A DNA stretch of 64,000 nt from Pholis gunnellus (taxonomy: Eukaryota > Chordata > Actinopteri > Perciformes > Pholidae): assembly GCA_910591455.2 (NCBI GenBank), contig OU342806.1:7926275-7990274 (forward strand), written 5' to 3'. Each line of letters starts with the position of its first letter. Positions within the stretch are counted from its first letter, which is position 1. Positions 25,741 through 40,171 of the stretch are shown here, one piece after another. The translations under genes were made by a program, and so were the position numbers. The notes under the pieces are model-generated. The model was not told the DNA's origin. It saw only the letters and a list, made by a program, of their open reading frames with translations, and made no database searches.

Positions 25741-27279
25741 ATGTAATGACCTGCTTGTTAATTTCAATAATTTGATCAATTATTGAGTAATTTTTCAGTA
25801 AGTTTAGATATTTTTAACAATAGAAAAGGTTGTCAATGCCCTTACACTAAACTACTAGAAACAACTTGTGTCATTATAGACTATAATATACCATCTAGTG
25901 GCAGTAAACCACATCAGACGTACATGATTTTACAATGTAAAAGTAACCATTTCAAGTCTGCATTTAAATGTTTACCAAAGTCACAATGTGAACATTTGTT
26001 TTGTTTAAATATGCAAAGTAACTGTAGATGAAAGATGAAGAGTTGAAGATGAAAATGTACCGCAGTCGCTCATCCACTGCTGCTATGTTTACACAAGCAA
26101 AGCACGAAAGCTCGGCCAAAAGCATTTACATCTTTTTTTTACAAACAAGCCAAAACAAAAGCTGTTTGTCTGTTTATCTTAGACGACCAAACGTCTCTCC
26201 TGAGACAAAGCAGCCAGGAGGACAGAGGACAGGAGGAAAGATAAACTAACTGATATCTGTGTTCTTCATTATTATTATTTACAAACCTCACTCAGGAATG
26301 TTATTTATTTATTGCCATTATTTTTGATTTGTTTCCAGTGAGATATTAATGACTTTACATAGCGACTTTGCTGGTGTAAAAATGACTGTTGCTGCTCTAG
26401 AAACAATATTTAGTTTTGTCTATAACTTTTAATTATTTTCTGAATCTATTTGTTTTTGTTTTTAATTCTATATGTGTTTTTAAAAGTAATATTTAGTCAT
26501 GAAAAATAACAGAGTATTGATAAGAGTAGCTTCTTGTAGTAATAAAATCCTAACGATACCTATCCCTAGCAGAGGGTCAAGTCAGACACGCTTAGACAGG
26601 AAGAGGTGAACGGAGGGGTATGTTGTTGCTTGCAATCTGCAACCTCACCACTAGATGTCACTAAATCTCACTTTGTCCCTTTAACAAGGGAATTTTATAA
26701 AATATGTCAACAAGGCAGATAACGCTCGCTGTGACACTTACTAATACTTAAATATTAGCTAAATTAACTTTAGAAAAACACAACATTGATGTATACCTAT
26801 GTCGTTGCTCTATATGAATATCGTAAATCGATTAATTTATTGTCTAATAACTATCAAAAATCGCAATTCTGTCCCTCTGTTTTTACCGATTGTTACCAAT
26901 ATCTACGCATGCAAATTGCCCAGCAAGTACTTTCTGGAACTATCTGAACTCTACCTGAATCAAGTGACAATCAAGCATTTTGACACGGCTCTCTCTTTAT
27001 ACGGCTCTGTGTGAATCCAGTCACTTTCCTTATCGATGATGTGCACCAATGCACATGTTCGACTGTGTTCTGAGGGCCTTCAAGAGTTAGTTAGTTAGAG
27101 TTAGTTGGTGATATTATTTATCTCTCAGAATATTTGGTAAAGTAGATGGATGGAAGTATGCAGAGTCACAATGGAGGTCTCTATTTGCCATTCCTTTTAA
27201 GGAAACCCCAGCCTTGTCTCGGGACACAAGAGAGGGGGGAGCAACAATCCCCATGGAGAGTTGGATTTGTAACACATGT

Positions 27280-27559
27280 TTTTACAGCGTGAGTGGGGGC
27301 CACAGCGCAACTGTTAAACACCGCCCCCCCTGCCTGCCCCGTGCTTCAAAACGCGCTGATCGGATAGGCTGCGTGGGGGGGTTAAGGTGACGTTATCTGT
27401 GGAGCTATTGGTTTCCAGCCAGGGATCAGCCTGCAGTTACTCATGTAGTGATCTGGGAAGTTGCCCCACTCTCGAGACTTCGTTTCTGTGACTTTAACAA
27501 CAATAGTTGTTGCAAGTTTCTACATTCGTTGCCTTAAAAAACAACGTCGTAACGACACC
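27280..27559 (+). promoter_or_regulatory. Probable tax1bp3 promoter
   Basis: A GC-richer, CpG-containing stretch (for example aaaacgcgctgatcgg, 27348-27363) directly precedes the tax1bp3 start exon. An inverted CCAAT box (attgg) is at about 27407-27411. This is a composition and motif argument only. Confidence 0.4.
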
Positions 27560-30500
27560 ATGTCCGCGGGACAGCCGTTGAGTGTTGTTGTGGTAAGTTA
27601 TGGATTAGGGCTGTGTCCATTCAACGGGTCTCTATTGTTCTGTCCGACGTTAACGCGAAACGTATCGGTACAAAACTCTGAATTAACCAACTAATGTTAG
27701 CTACGGTTAGTTTACGGTTAGCTAAGTTACAGCAACTGTAATGTTACTTTCTTTGTTTAGCTGAAGTGCTACACAACAAAGCTAACACAACGCCTTCGGT
27801 TAAACCAGCCGCCCTTAAAGCCGCGGTGCACCTGTATTCTAACCTTTACGGTAAAGCGAGCGAGCTTACAGGAAGAGTTAAATACTTTATTCTGCTAGTT
27901 TTCTCTGACTTTTCAAAGAAAGATGTTGAAGTACGAAAGTCTTACTTCAATAGAGGCTATGACATGTGCATGTTTACACGCTGCATACATTACAATGTAT
28001 CAAAATGAGAGTTCACTTCTCTTACACATGGGCGTCACCGTCGGTGTGATTCAGTCTTCCGGTTGACTTCCAAAGGAATATTTGTTTTTTTTTTGACTGA
28101 AATACAAAGTTGCAGAGTATAAAGTTGCAGTTTGATTGAATTGTGTTTTTTTGCGATGCCTTCAAATGATGCAGAAATGTGTCACGATTTTAAATGGAGC
28201 TTTATGATTAAGCCAAAGAGCTGGTAGATATGACTGGTAGCAGGGATTTCGCCAGTGGCATCGATGGCATGTGAGGGGTGGTGTGCAGGAGAGCGTTAAT
28301 AAAGCATGCAGGTTAACTTACTTATTGTGTTTTTTGGTCTAATATAAATCCCCCATGCTCAATACTAATAGGATTTAACTAAACACTGTCTCCTCTGGGT
28401 CCACATATAGAACAAGTAGGGTTAAATGGTTTCCTTTTTTTGCTGATAGAGTGATAAAGGGTCTACCACTCAGGCGTACTGGGAGAGAAAAGTGTGTTGA
28501 AGTGCCGGCAAGTCCTCTCTGACATGACTCTGTATTAAGAGTTCCAGACATCCTCAGACTTCATTGTATCAGCCACACCACTCAGTGAATGTCTGGTTAT
28601 TCATCACCACACACACTCACACACACAGGCAGTCTTTGTGTTGAGGGGTGTTGTGAAGAGCGCTACTGTCGGGAGTCATCCATCCATCTGGTGGTTAGTG
28701 AGCCTGCAGCTGCTTGTCAGTGTCAAGGGCAGGGCTGCACTGATGAAGTCTCTGTTCCAGTGTGGACTTCAATCACTAGAGAGCAGCCTGCGAAACCCAC
28801 CGTTTGTCATGTGTTGACATGTGTCCGTGGTGGATAAATCGGTGCCTCGCTGGACGGTAACTTGACCGTCGACGGTCATTTGAAAATCAACACATCATCT
28901 GTTATATAAATCCACTGTCCACTTGTTTCCTGATCAGGGACTTATCAGTATCAATATTTTTAAACTACTGAATGTGTTTTGTGTGTCAGGGTTTATAAAT
29001 TGGCCGGGTAACGTCCTATGAAAAGATATTTGATTAAACATTTTCTTCTGTCAAACAGCAACGAATTGAGATCCAGAAGTTGCGACATGGAGATAGTCTG
29101 ATCCTGGGCTTCAGCATCGGAGGAGGGATAGACCAGGACCCTGGACAGAACCCCTTCTCTGATGACAAGTCTGACAAAGTAAGTGTGTGTGTTTGTGTCA
29201 ATCAGCTGCTTATGTACTGCAATTGGGGGAGTGGATGATAGCGACAACATTAATATTTCTTTATTTACCGAGACATTCCTAGATATCAGAGAATTATTCA
29301 AACTCAAACGGTAAAAGGTTAAACTAATGCTCGTCTCATTAAGTCAAATATATTTATATTTTAAGTATTGCAAACAAAATCTTGTCATTCTCAAAGAATT
29401 ACATACAACATTAAGTACAGAAAATGATGATGCCTGTTGTACTTTGGTAGTTCACACCAGGCAGAGACGGCGGTTAAAGTGGCTCCGCGATATGACTTTT
29501 CAGATTCTCTCCAGATTCCAGGGTCATATTTGGAACACAAAGCTTGAATCCTAATATAGTATAACCTCCTACCTGACATTTCTTCTTCTCCTGATCACAT
29601 CCCTGACCTGTGTGAAGCAGCTCTCTGCTGAGCTATAAATGAAGTACATGCCTGAACACATTACCTGCAGCCTCAGGTGGGAAAAAAACCAGACTCACCT
29701 AGCTGATGTCAGAGAAAGGAATACTGCAGGTTTACACAAAGTCTTACCTGCTCGCTGAGATGTAAATGTGCCAACAGATGGCAGGCTCAGATACCTTGTT
29801 ACAGAGAAATAGTACGTGAAGACATTGGCCTCTACCTTTTTTGTCCTTTCAGGCTTTCCTTTAGATATTCTTGACATGTTTAGGATCATTATAGGAACAG
29901 TCACACAGAGCTTCTCAGGTGCTCTTATCTAAAAGTTATTTGAATTTAGATAATTAAGTAAAAATAAAGCGATGTGTTACTTTCCCATGCTGCGTTTTTT
30001 CACGCCCTCATATCCATTCGTTGTGACTCACCTGTTTTTGGGGCACGTTGACCCAACAAGATGGAAAAATCTCAAAAAGCAAGACCACCGCAGGTCATGT
30101 GACAAGAATGAACCAATCAGCTCCACAGTACGTTCGTCACCCTTTCTGTCCACAGACATCACAACGTCCCGTTGAAAGGTCAGCCTAACAGAAGACCTTT
30201 TTCACAGACAAATCGAGCAGTAAAGCTACTGTGAGGGATTTACACTGCTGGGAATCCATTTATCTTTGTTTTGACTTTGTTTAGGTTGTTAGACGCAACA
30301 TGTGAATGTCCCCAAACCACACCCTAGTTTGTGCTACCAATAGAATGAATTAATAGTAATACTTTTAACAGTGAAAGAAGAATAATCCAAGGATTAAGAT
30401 CGATATTCTATTTGTTTTAGTTGAATGTTATTATTTCATAGTTTTGAGGTTCTCTTTTCTTAATTATTTTTTTAGTTTTAGATCTATTTATTCCTATGTG

Positions 30501-30942
30501 ATCATATAATACAGTGAGTCTGTTTTGTTTTCCAAAGGGCATCTATGTGACCAGGATAAGTCAGAGAGGACCAGCAGAGGAGGCGGGCTTGAGGATGGGA
30601 GACAAGATAATGCAGGTGCGCAGTGAGACCGAGCTTTGGTCTAGATCCACTAGATGGCACCATGTGTACACTAGAGAGTAAGATGGGAGCCGTGCACCAG
30701 GAGCAGTGCTCACCGTGTCCCACTGTTAGTCATCTTAAATTAGAGAAAATGGCTCCAGCTTCTCTGACACAAAGTCCCTTTCTTCCTCCCAGGTGAACGG
30801 CTGGGATATGACCATGGTGACCCACGATCAGGCTCGTAAAAGACTAACAAAGAAGAATGAGGACGTGGTGCGGCTATTGGTAACCAGGAAGTCTTTGGAG
30901 GAAGCTGTCAAACATTCGATGTGCAGTTACCCCAGACAGTAA
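27560..30942 (+). CDS. tax1bp3: Tax1-binding protein 3 (TIP-1), single-PDZ protein, 126 aa
   Basis: TAX1BP3/TIP-1 is a small protein made almost entirely of one PDZ domain. It binds C-terminal class I motifs (for example beta-catenin and Kir2.3) and acts as an inhibitor of scaffold assembly. Coding exons: 27560-27592, 29059-29178, 30538-30615 and 30793-30942; all start in phase 0 and total 381 nt. The protein begins MSAGQPLSVVVQRIEIQKLR. The carboxylate-binding loop is LILGFSIGGGIDQDP, followed by GIYVTRISQRGPAEEAGLRM and GDKIMQVNGWDMTMVTHDQA. The His of THDQARKRL at the start of the second helix fits class I ligand specificity. Length is close to the human 124 aa. Its neighbours here differ from human 17p13 (CTNS, EMC6), so linkage is not conserved. 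Confidence 0.97.
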
Positions 30943-33886
30943 TGACACTACTTACAATCACAGACTGATGCTAAGGACCCAACACACTCGTATACTGAGA
31001 CTCCCACACATTCAGATGATGGTGTCACCGTGGCCTTTATAACTACGTCAATGCAAAGATATTACGCAGACCACATTAGATCATTTAATATCGAGGTCAG
31101 ATGCCTGAATCTGCACAGTACAGTCATTGGACAATGAGAGGGTGTTCCGTCCATACACACTCACACTCACCTGAAGTGATCTGCTTTACTTTTCATATAT
31201 CTTTGTAGCATTTCCTTCTGAAATACGAAGCGATCTACAGGACTCAAGTACATTTAATGCTAATCTGATTTTCAGATTTGATTTTCTTGAGTCTTTAGAT
31301 CTACTTTTGGCATCCAGTTATAGTGTTCCAGAACTTACCATTTTGACACATCTTGAGCAAAATGTACATTTTTACCAACTTTCAAATTGTTAAAGTATTA
31401 TTAAGGATTCAAAAAGATTTAACAGTTCATGCAGATATTCATTATAATAACATGATAATAATAATAATGAGTTTTTTGAAGACCTTTTCATAAAACAATG
31501 CTTCCATATCGCTCTTCTACACATTCATTCTAAATTGATTATATCACAGCATTCTTGATTATTCGTTCTCACTTTGGATATATTTGCCAAATGTCCTCAA
31601 ATCCGTGCTTGATACACGCTTTTTATACACATGATACACTACTCTTTGATCCTTTTTGCCGACAGCCGACTAAAGTTGGTCTTGATGGTTTGGATCCGGT
31701 AAGAATGTTCATTGGTGTTGATTGTGTCATTAATGGTCAGGGTTTCATCTCATTTGACTGATTACAGCACCGAATGCCAAAGTAAATGCCAGGGCTACTG
31801 TAAAGTGATCCAAAATATGTAAATTAATATTTGTAATCTTTTTCTTTTTTCTAGCTAATGGTACAGTATTCTATACAACAAACCATATACCTGTATGCAC
31901 AATGATTTAATTCATACTGATGTTTTTTCACTAATTATTCTTTTACAGATGCATCTTTCTGTTCTATTTGTTTTTTTTATGTCTATAACAATAAGTAACA
32001 TCTCTCTGTGTGTGCGTCTGCTAAAGTAACAACACAGTTCAAAATGCTCATTTTCTTCTTCCAAGTTACACTAATTATGTCTCATACAAACAACATTCCA
32101 CAAGCTGGACCTACTTCTGGATTATTTTTCTCTGATCATTTGCAATATATTCACTTTCAAGTGTTTCATCTTTTATCAGGTTCAGCAAGGGGAAGTTGGT
32201 CATTTGCTGTTTTGATACACGTGAACCCACTAGTTTCACACTGGATTCAGCTACATTCAGTTGTTTATTGTCGATGACCAAAAGTCCAAGTCGACACAAA
32301 CATGAACCAAGCAAGAGCGAATGTTTGATGACTGGGAATGTGCACAGCAGCCTTACATTAATATTTAATACGTTTAATGAACCGATTTGTTTTTTCTATT
32401 TTCTGCAACACAATGATTTACTGCCTCTGATACGTACTGCATTAATAGCAGATGAGTGATTAATACTAACAAAGATTGACAATATGTTGGTTTTGAAATT
32501 TTACAGTACTGAAAAAAAAAAGAAAGTTGCAACACTAAACGTATAACCTTGGGTGATCTTATTGGCTCTTTTTATTGTTATACTAGTGGTATATATATTT
32601 TGTGTTGAATGACCCCCATGTTGGGAACCACTGCTTTACAGAATTTCAATGATGCATTTAGAGATGAGTGTACAACATGAGACAAATCCCTAGTAGTATT
32701 TCCTGTATGAATTATATCAGACATGTAAATGTGAACTATACCAGCAGAGCACAAACGTTTTGCATTTGATTGTATCCAGTTTATTATATGAATTTTTCTC
32801 AGATATTAAAAGACTGAACGCTAAATATTCTTCTCTACCTTTTTATTGATAAAGCACCAATAACATACGATCACACAACAGTCTATTTTTTTACCCCTCT
32901 TCACGCTGCAAAAGCCTTTTTTTTATCTTACAGGCCCTTCAAATAGCTTCATGTCGCCCGTTATAAAGTAATCATCTGACATTTCAAAGTGAAGAATCTA
33001 TTCCCTGACCTTTCTGTGTTTACCGAGGCATTTTGATACAGAGAGCAATCTCTACTTTCATCTCTTGAATATGTGAGCATGGAATCAATCACTCGCTTTT
33101 AAACTGAGGACACTGGGAAAAACAGTCCACGATGCTGCGAAATTAGAAAAGCTATTGGCAAAATGGGACTCACTATGAAAAAAAAAGCTGATTTTAATGT
33201 GCTGCACCAGTGCATTTTGATTTGGGCTTTTAGCTTGAACTCAATTTTCTCCCTTAAGTAACTGCAGTTGAACTGAAAGAACAATCAAATTAGAAACGGA
33301 TTCAGTTTCTCAACGTATTTCATCATATTTGATTTGATAAAGGCAACTGCAGCTTGTAATTGTACTGATCAAGTTAATTATTTGCTTCGTGATGGCAGGT
33401 GGTATACGATGTAAAGTAGCATATAGGGCTGAGCAATATATTAATATTTGAATTAATATTGTGATATCGATTAGATATGGTGTTAGATTTTGGATGTCGT
33501 AATATGTGTTGTCTTCCTACACAACTTACCAGACTCATTACCAGCTCAACTTACCAGCTGTTCCATCATTTGCCTTTTTATCCCCATTGCTAATTATTAT
33601 CAAAAATCTCATTGTGTAAATACCTTGATGAAGCACCAGCATCGTCGCAATATTGATAAAGTATTTTGTCAAAAATATTGTGCTGTTTGATTTTCTCCGT
33701 ATATTCCAAACCTAGTCGCATACTATTATCTCTTTTCTGACGCCCAAACATGGCTGAGCTGAATTTGCTGCGTAATGTTTTTTAAAGTCTTAAAATAACA
33801 CCTGGTCTGTTTCACATCATGGGAGAGGGTCGATTTAGGGCAACGCTGTGCTAATATCCCCCTTTGAGAAATAATTGATGAGCAAA

Positions 33887-34039
<153 letters not shown>

Positions 34040-34920
34040 TTATTTTTTGTGCCTGGGCCAGAGGGAAGCATGCTCCATTCCACCTGCCTGGGCATCATAC
34101 TATTATATGACACAATAAAGTGGATGCACAAACATCTTGGCCGGTACTCACCAATACCACAACATGTACACATTGCATGTTGCTAGGTAACTAATGGGCA
34201 GCTATAAGTGGGAGCAATGACCAGGACGAACTGGTGTGTTATCATTTCACCAGGATTTACAGATACTCTTACTTAGATTATTAGTTATCAAACCATTTAT
34301 GAACTCAACTGCGAAACTCGCATCAAGCCTAAACAAAACAGTTGATATTTTGCACCAGAAGCATGCAAAAAAAAGATAACGCAGAGATAAATGTTCCTTC
34401 CTGTAGGCGTGTGAATAATTACACTATCTAACCGCGGATCATACGTGATCCTTGCCTCCCACGTTATGGCAGCATAATTGTGTTGCCATGGCGATGCAAT
34501 CTGCTGCTATCACTTTGGTCCGGCACCAGATTGCAACCAGAGGGAAGTCCACCGCCTCACAGTCATCTGCGTGTCGGGTGCAATAAAGGGTTTTGCTGAA
34601 TGTTTGCGGTGAATGTACCGGCATGCGGAGGTTATCGGTGTGTTTTAATTCTGTTAATGAAGAGCAGAGAAGTGTGATGCTGTTGCAGAGTATATTGTTC
34701 AAATCTACAGAACTTTTAATTTCCAATGATATCAAATATGCATTGACTGAACCATCTCAACGCAAGGTCCATTTAGTAGCTGTTCTGTAGCTTTCGATTG
34801 TATCAGACAACGTTCTTCAGTTCAGCTTTCATGGCATTTCAGATTTTCCAATTTCAATTTTTTTCCGAGCTCTCTGAGGACGTCTTGTCTGTTGTTGCTT
34901 ACTATCTCATCACAAGTTGA

Positions 34921-35129
34921 GCAGCTGTTCTGGAGCTTTCGGTCTTATTACATGATCTTCCTTCCGCAACTGGAATTTAATAAGTTGTCTTTTAAGCCAA
35001 TGTCGACAAGAAGTCCTTAAAGTGCTCAGACAAATTGACACTTTAACGTCTGTAGTTCCACAACAACTGCGCGACGTCATCGGCTGAGGAAGATCTTGTA
35101 ATTTGAATGGAAAGCTCAGGAACAGCTTC
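34921..35129. mobile_element. Inverted-repeat (foldback) element, decayed
   Basis: Left arm 34921-34960 (gcagctgttctggagctttc...) pairs with right arm 35089-35129 (...ggaaagctcaggaacagctt) with several mismatches. No coding capacity is present between the arms. The full element may extend to about 34780 on the left. Confidence 0.5.
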
Positions 35130-35900
35130 AAAATGGACCTTGTGGATGTGGTTCAATCTCAACTGCTCTGAAGCTTTGGAACAAGAAGACGCATACTGTC
35201 ATTATTCTTTTATGCAAGTATCTTCATTCAGTAACTTTTCCCCCCCAAAATGTCACATTCTTATAATGCTTCAGGACATCTGCAGAACTTCCTTTTCAAA
35301 GTATCCCGGAAACCCCACAAGGACATCACATTTCCGTTTGTATATTTACCCCACAGGGGTTTGTTCTGCTTGTTTGTCTGTTTGTACAAAAACCTGCTGG
35401 TATTTACCTGTAACCTGCTCTTCCTCTCCTCTTCAAGATAGACAGTTTGAATATGTGTGTTAATAAAAAAAAAACACAAATATGGTGCAGCTTTTTTTCG
35501 AGTTCGTGGTAGGTTTCATTGCAATGCAACATTTGTGAACGTGAACATGATGAGTGGGTGTTAGAGTGGAAGGCTGGCTGCCAAAGGGTTACAAATGCAT
35601 GAATTCCCCAGAGTGGTTCAGAGCAGTGAGTGAGCGAGCAATGAGTACTACTGTGTGTTTATACTACAGGCTCCCTCAGGACCCAAAGCCAGCGTTTAAT
35701 AAGCAGGATGGGTGATACTATCTATGTGTAGTTAATACACGTTATTATAAAGTGGCTGTTTCTTTTCTCACATTTATCTAAATATAAAATCCATTAAGAA
35801 AGCAGTTTATTAAGATTATTTCACATAGGCAGCAGGTGGTTTATCTGTATTTTTTTTTTTCTCTCCTCAAGCATCCTTAACCTCTCCTCCTCCCACGCAG

Positions 35901-36074
35901 ACCTCCCAGGCGCTCTTCTCCGCCGGAGGCTTCATGGACGAGCACAAGCCGCTTGATAGTAAAACGGGAGATACTGCACTGAAATTGATGAGAGAAGATT
36001 CGGTGTGTGGGCAACACTGGTTCATTATCGGCTGCGTTGTGGAGAAAGAGAAAGGCATCCACATGCTGGTGTGA
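35901..36074 (+). CDS. Orphan terminal exon of an unidentified gene
   Basis: A strong acceptor (cctctcctcctcccacgcag) precedes an open frame of 57 codons: TSQALFSAGGFMDEHKPLDS, then KTGDTALKLMREDSVCGQHW, ending GIHMLV and TGA at 36072. Codon composition looks coding: GC-rich, with an open frame only in this phase. AATAAA follows at 36141. A second acceptor with a good pyrimidine tract lies near 36225, so the exon might instead splice onward from the gtgtgag after ATG CTG (36068). I do not recognise the family and found no convincing upstream exon. It could be a real gene's last exon, an alternative end of tax1bp3 (the phase fits exon 3), or a relic. Confidence 0.4.
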   Translation, partial: TSQALFSAGGFMDEHKPLDSKTGDTALKLMREDSVCGQHWFIIGCVVEKEKGIHMLV

Positions 36075-36140
36075 GGAGCGTCTTGGACAGGCGGAGGTGT
36101 GTAAGATTTAATTTGTATAACTGGTCATTTTTGTATAGCT

Positions 36141-36146
36141 AATAAA
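36141..36146 (+). terminator. Candidate polyadenylation signal after the orphan exon
   Basis: AATAAA in 'agctaataaatg' lies 67 bp past the TGA of the orphan exon. Confidence 0.4.
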
Positions 36147-36431
36147 TGATCACTATCTAGATAAGCCTGACACGGTTTGAGTGAAAGTTGTGTAGGTTGT
36201 AAAGTTTGAATTCCTGTTTTTGCAGCGTCTTCAGGGAGGACATTCAGGTGAAGACGGAAGGATCTGTCTCCTCATGACGGCTTGACACAACTTAAGGCAG
36301 AAAACAGGGTATCTGACTATCTTTTCTTTCTATTGCGGAAAGTTTCATGTCGTTAATGCATTTTCATAAGAGGATCCCAAGAAAAAAAACAACAACAACT
36401 AATCATGCATTTGTAAGAAAAGCTGACTGCT

Positions 36432-36505
<74 letters not shown>
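36432..36505. repeat. (TCTA)n microsatellite
   Basis: About 18 uninterrupted TCTA units. Confidence 0.97.
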
Positions 36506-37890
36506 ATGATATTGTAGTTATTTTGATGCATACTGGTTTGTGACAGAACAAGCAGCTCAACTGACTATAAATTAAAGGGACGTAGGTACCATCTATTAAG
36601 TATTGCACTTCCATACATTTGGGGAACTTGATTTGAGAATTTAAAAATGAATGGTCAAAAACAAATGCAGTTGTGTCAGAGATCTTGACTTTTGCCCCTG
36701 TTCACGCCTCTCCCTCTTAACTCCAACTGTGAGACGTTCAACGGTGAAATTTGAATGTAATTTACATACTCAGATCCGATTGGACAGCTTCTATACCGTC
36801 ACTCCGCTAAGAAGGTAATTTCCTGAGTGATGTGTTTGCATAGTTTTTTGGTTGTCGCTTCTGTTGAAGACCCGGTAGCTTGTTAAAGTTATATCATAGA
36901 GAAGTTGGCCGCGACAATTAGCTTTTCGTCCGTTACTTTAAAGCACCCGTTAGCGAAAAAGCTTGATTATCTAAATGTCAACGTGGCGTTCTGCTCTGAG
37001 ATATTTGTATTTGGGAACTTGTGCTAAGCAGTCTGCGTGTTGCTAGCCAAAATCAACATTTCAATTAATATCACAATTGTTAATGTGAGTTACGGCTGCA
37101 CCTAGCTAGCTAAGCTTGCTAACTTAGCGTTTTTTAATGCTACTATTTAATGCTGCTATCCCCTATTTATTTTCTTGTATGTTTAAGTGTGTTTATTTTA
37201 GTTTGTTTACGTTTTGCTTCTTGCTTTTTGAAAAAACTGCTAAGGCACACACATAACAAGGCTATATCCTTTAAACTTTGGTTTAGCTTCAGAGCATTTG
37301 CATGTAGCTTAACCGTTTAATGCATGACCATAAATGTTGCTACTGTAGGTCAAGCTCCAAAAACACTGAATCCTAAAAATTCTGTTCAGAAGACATTATC
37401 CTGAGTACTCTTCGCGATGAGCAAACCGATTTCCATTTGTAAAAGTGTTGCTTCAAATCCAAAGATTTTGGTCTGGATGTTGTATTGTGTACATCCCACT
37501 GTCAATATGTTGTTCAAAACGTGGCTTGTTGTACTATCACATGAACGGGGTTATGTGCAAAGTGTTCAGGGAAGTAGATCATCAGTGTAAAGAAACTTTG
37601 CTGAAGGCGCAGAGTCGGATTAGGGGATGGAAACTAGATGGCTGGATTTGACTTTTAATGGACTTGTCGTGGACTGAAAAAGGTTGGCAGTGCAGTGTGC
37701 ATGTGCGCTCGTGTCTCTGTGTGAGAAGGTCAGGCCATATGAGAGGCCTTTTCATGTCTGTCTGCTTATGAGAGCAGAGCAGTGAGACGCCCTGTCATTG
37801 TGCCTCTCAGCTCTGGACACTCACACGCCGTCCTGACTCTCTGTCTACCGTTGACAGTGTTACCTGACTTTGGTCAGACTGTTTGACACC

Positions 37891-37897
37891 ATGAGTG
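37891..37897 (+). CDS. slc1a6: Possible 7-nt first coding exon of slc1a6
   Basis: ATGAGTG is followed by a consensus donor, gtgagt. Joining this phase-1 end to the acceptor at 42125-42126 gives MSVSHETCLLDQVLELIMSE in frame with the transporter. It would add 17 residues before the internal Met at 42171. A short first coding exon is plausible, but no transcript supports it here. Confidence 0.4.
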
Positions 37898-39423
37898 GTG
37901 AGTAACCAGCGAGCAGTTCATTGTATTTTGCAAAGCTTAGAAGCTTGTTCTACCTCTATAGTTTGTGTATTTATTTGGAGGATACTGGATATTAGCAGGA
38001 CAGAAAAATTGCTTTTTTGACATTGTAGTACATTTATGACAGCATATAAGGTGTACCTGCTCTCATATTGAAGGAACCATTCTTGTTTTATGAAATCAGT
38101 GAGAACAAGTTTTGTGCATAAAATAAATGAAATGATAAGTTATGTCTAAGATATTTCTGAGAGTATCATTATTGTGATACAGCAGAGCAGATAAAGAAAA
38201 TGAGGATTGACTGTAAAACAGTATTTGAATGTGTATATTACAGCTCGAGATAAGGTCCCTGTGTTTTAACATGGCAGTCTGAAGTGGCAGTCTGTTGAGG
38301 TGTGAAATGTGCTCTGCCTCCCAACAATCCTGATGCCATTAAGTTCAACTTTAATTAAATGTGTGCAAGTGTTTAGTACTGTAGTGGTTGTAGATTTAGT
38401 GAGATATGTTGTTGTAATCTGTATAACCATCACAGGTTTACAGATTCTTTCCATTACTATTATAGACCATCATTTCCTTGCTGTTAGCTTAATGTTTAAA
38501 TGTTTATCACTGATCTGTCCTCATTTATTGCTGGATGTTTGGGTTGTCAGACAGAAGCAGAGCGCTGCCTGCAGCCTGGCCAGGACGGAGCAGTTTGATC
38601 CAGAGTTGGTGGCTTTAGACTGGAAGTTAGGTTGCTGCTCTGGCAACACAGCTGCTCAAATGAAACTCAGTGACAAATATAATAAAACAGAATAATACAG
38701 GGACTAGACTGCAGTTGATTACTCAGGCTGTGAATGATATAAGACTATGTCTTTGAAAATAATAAATTCTGGCAGTGTTTCTGTTCATTTGGCAAACAAA
38801 TTAAACATTTCAAAACTACACGCAGGTCACAGTTGATGGCCGTGTGGCAGTTTATGGTCGGTGCCTTAACATTTGAGTATTCTATATTAATGTATTTACA
38901 AATCTGTATACTTTATTCAAGTCTGCGTTTAGTTGCAGGCATGATTAAAATGATAAACTCACCTCATCATATTGTCCAATGAAAAATTATCAGAAACAGG
39001 GATTGTTGGAGTATAGGCAAAAGAAGGCTGTTGCTGTACTTTACATTAGTGTATCTAATTCGTTTAAGCATGGCGGTTTTCTGTCTTTATGTTAAGCAGC
39101 TGATGTTTTTCACAGTTAATTCCTTCACTAAGGCTTCATAGTTCCTTCATCGTCTTCTTTACTGGGCTCACACTAGACATGCACAGAGCATGACATTACA
39201 TTTCGTTGTCATAAGTGGTGTTAGACCATTTCTATGCTAATGTAGAGCTCTAGAAACGGTTAATGGAGAAGCTTATGATTTAATGAATGCACCTTTTCAT
39301 CCACCCTCATCCATTCAACACTCAGAAATGGTGAAATATAATCACCAGCACTCTGTTGAGTCCTTCAGACTTGTTTTAAATCACTATGGCTGCGTTTTAC
39401 ATTTAATCAGATGTTTCCTCCAT

Positions 39424-39424
39424 A

Positions 39425-39484
<60 letters not shown>

Positions 39485-39535
39485 TGCACACACACACACA
39501 CACACACACACATGCACACGCACACGCACGGTCAT
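39424..39535. repeat. (CA)n microsatellite
   Basis: CA run with a few acg/tgc interruptions towards its right end. Confidence 0.95.
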
Positions 39536-39848
39536 CTCAGAACCTATAAGAACAATAGACAAAAGAAAATCAATAGACAGAAGAATTATGCAAACAGAAT
39601 AGATGAAAACTTTAGAGATCCCCCTGGGAAAAAATGAAAACATAAAGGTGTCGGACGTCAGAGTCATTATATTGTAAAGGACAAGCCGATGAAGAGGCTG
39701 GCTGTATACTGTATTGTTCTTTAAGCGCAGGTCTGTTTGCAAAGTGTGATTAGGAGAAAACATAGATAACCTAGATAGATAAGGAGAATTGAGACCAACG
39801 GCCACGTGCGACTTACAGACGGCTATGTGTCGGTCAGCAGAGGGAAAC

Positions 39849-40101
39849 ACGGTAAGACTACAGAAGCTCAATGTTTTCAACTTTAAGTGTTGGTACAGTT
39901 CTTATATATTGAAACATATTAAAATAATTACCACAGTTAAGATCTAGAAACAGACACTATTTACTTTTAGTTAATACAGTTTTTAATACGTAGTTAAGGA
40001 ACCAGACTTGTAGCTTGTATTCAAGGTCATACAGTGTAATTTAAAGGTAAACTGTAAACTGTTTAAATTAGCTTTGTCAATTAGAGAGGACCAACAAGAG
40101 G

Positions 40102-40171
<70 letters not shown>

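Larger units (their letters stand above)
24033..27559. other. hsh2d 3' UTR and intergenic DNA up to tax1bp3
   Basis: AATAAA hexamers at 24534 and 24669 probably end hsh2d transcripts. A LINE fragment with a hairpin occupies about 25290-25740. The last 300 bp before tax1bp3 is GC-rich and promoter-like. I found no other exon. Confidence 0.55.

Noticed and set aside
33426..33700. Possible further hAT or satellite-like repeat around gatatcgatt
   Set aside because: It resembles a dispersed fish repeat, but no inverted ends or second copy in the window could be confirmed.
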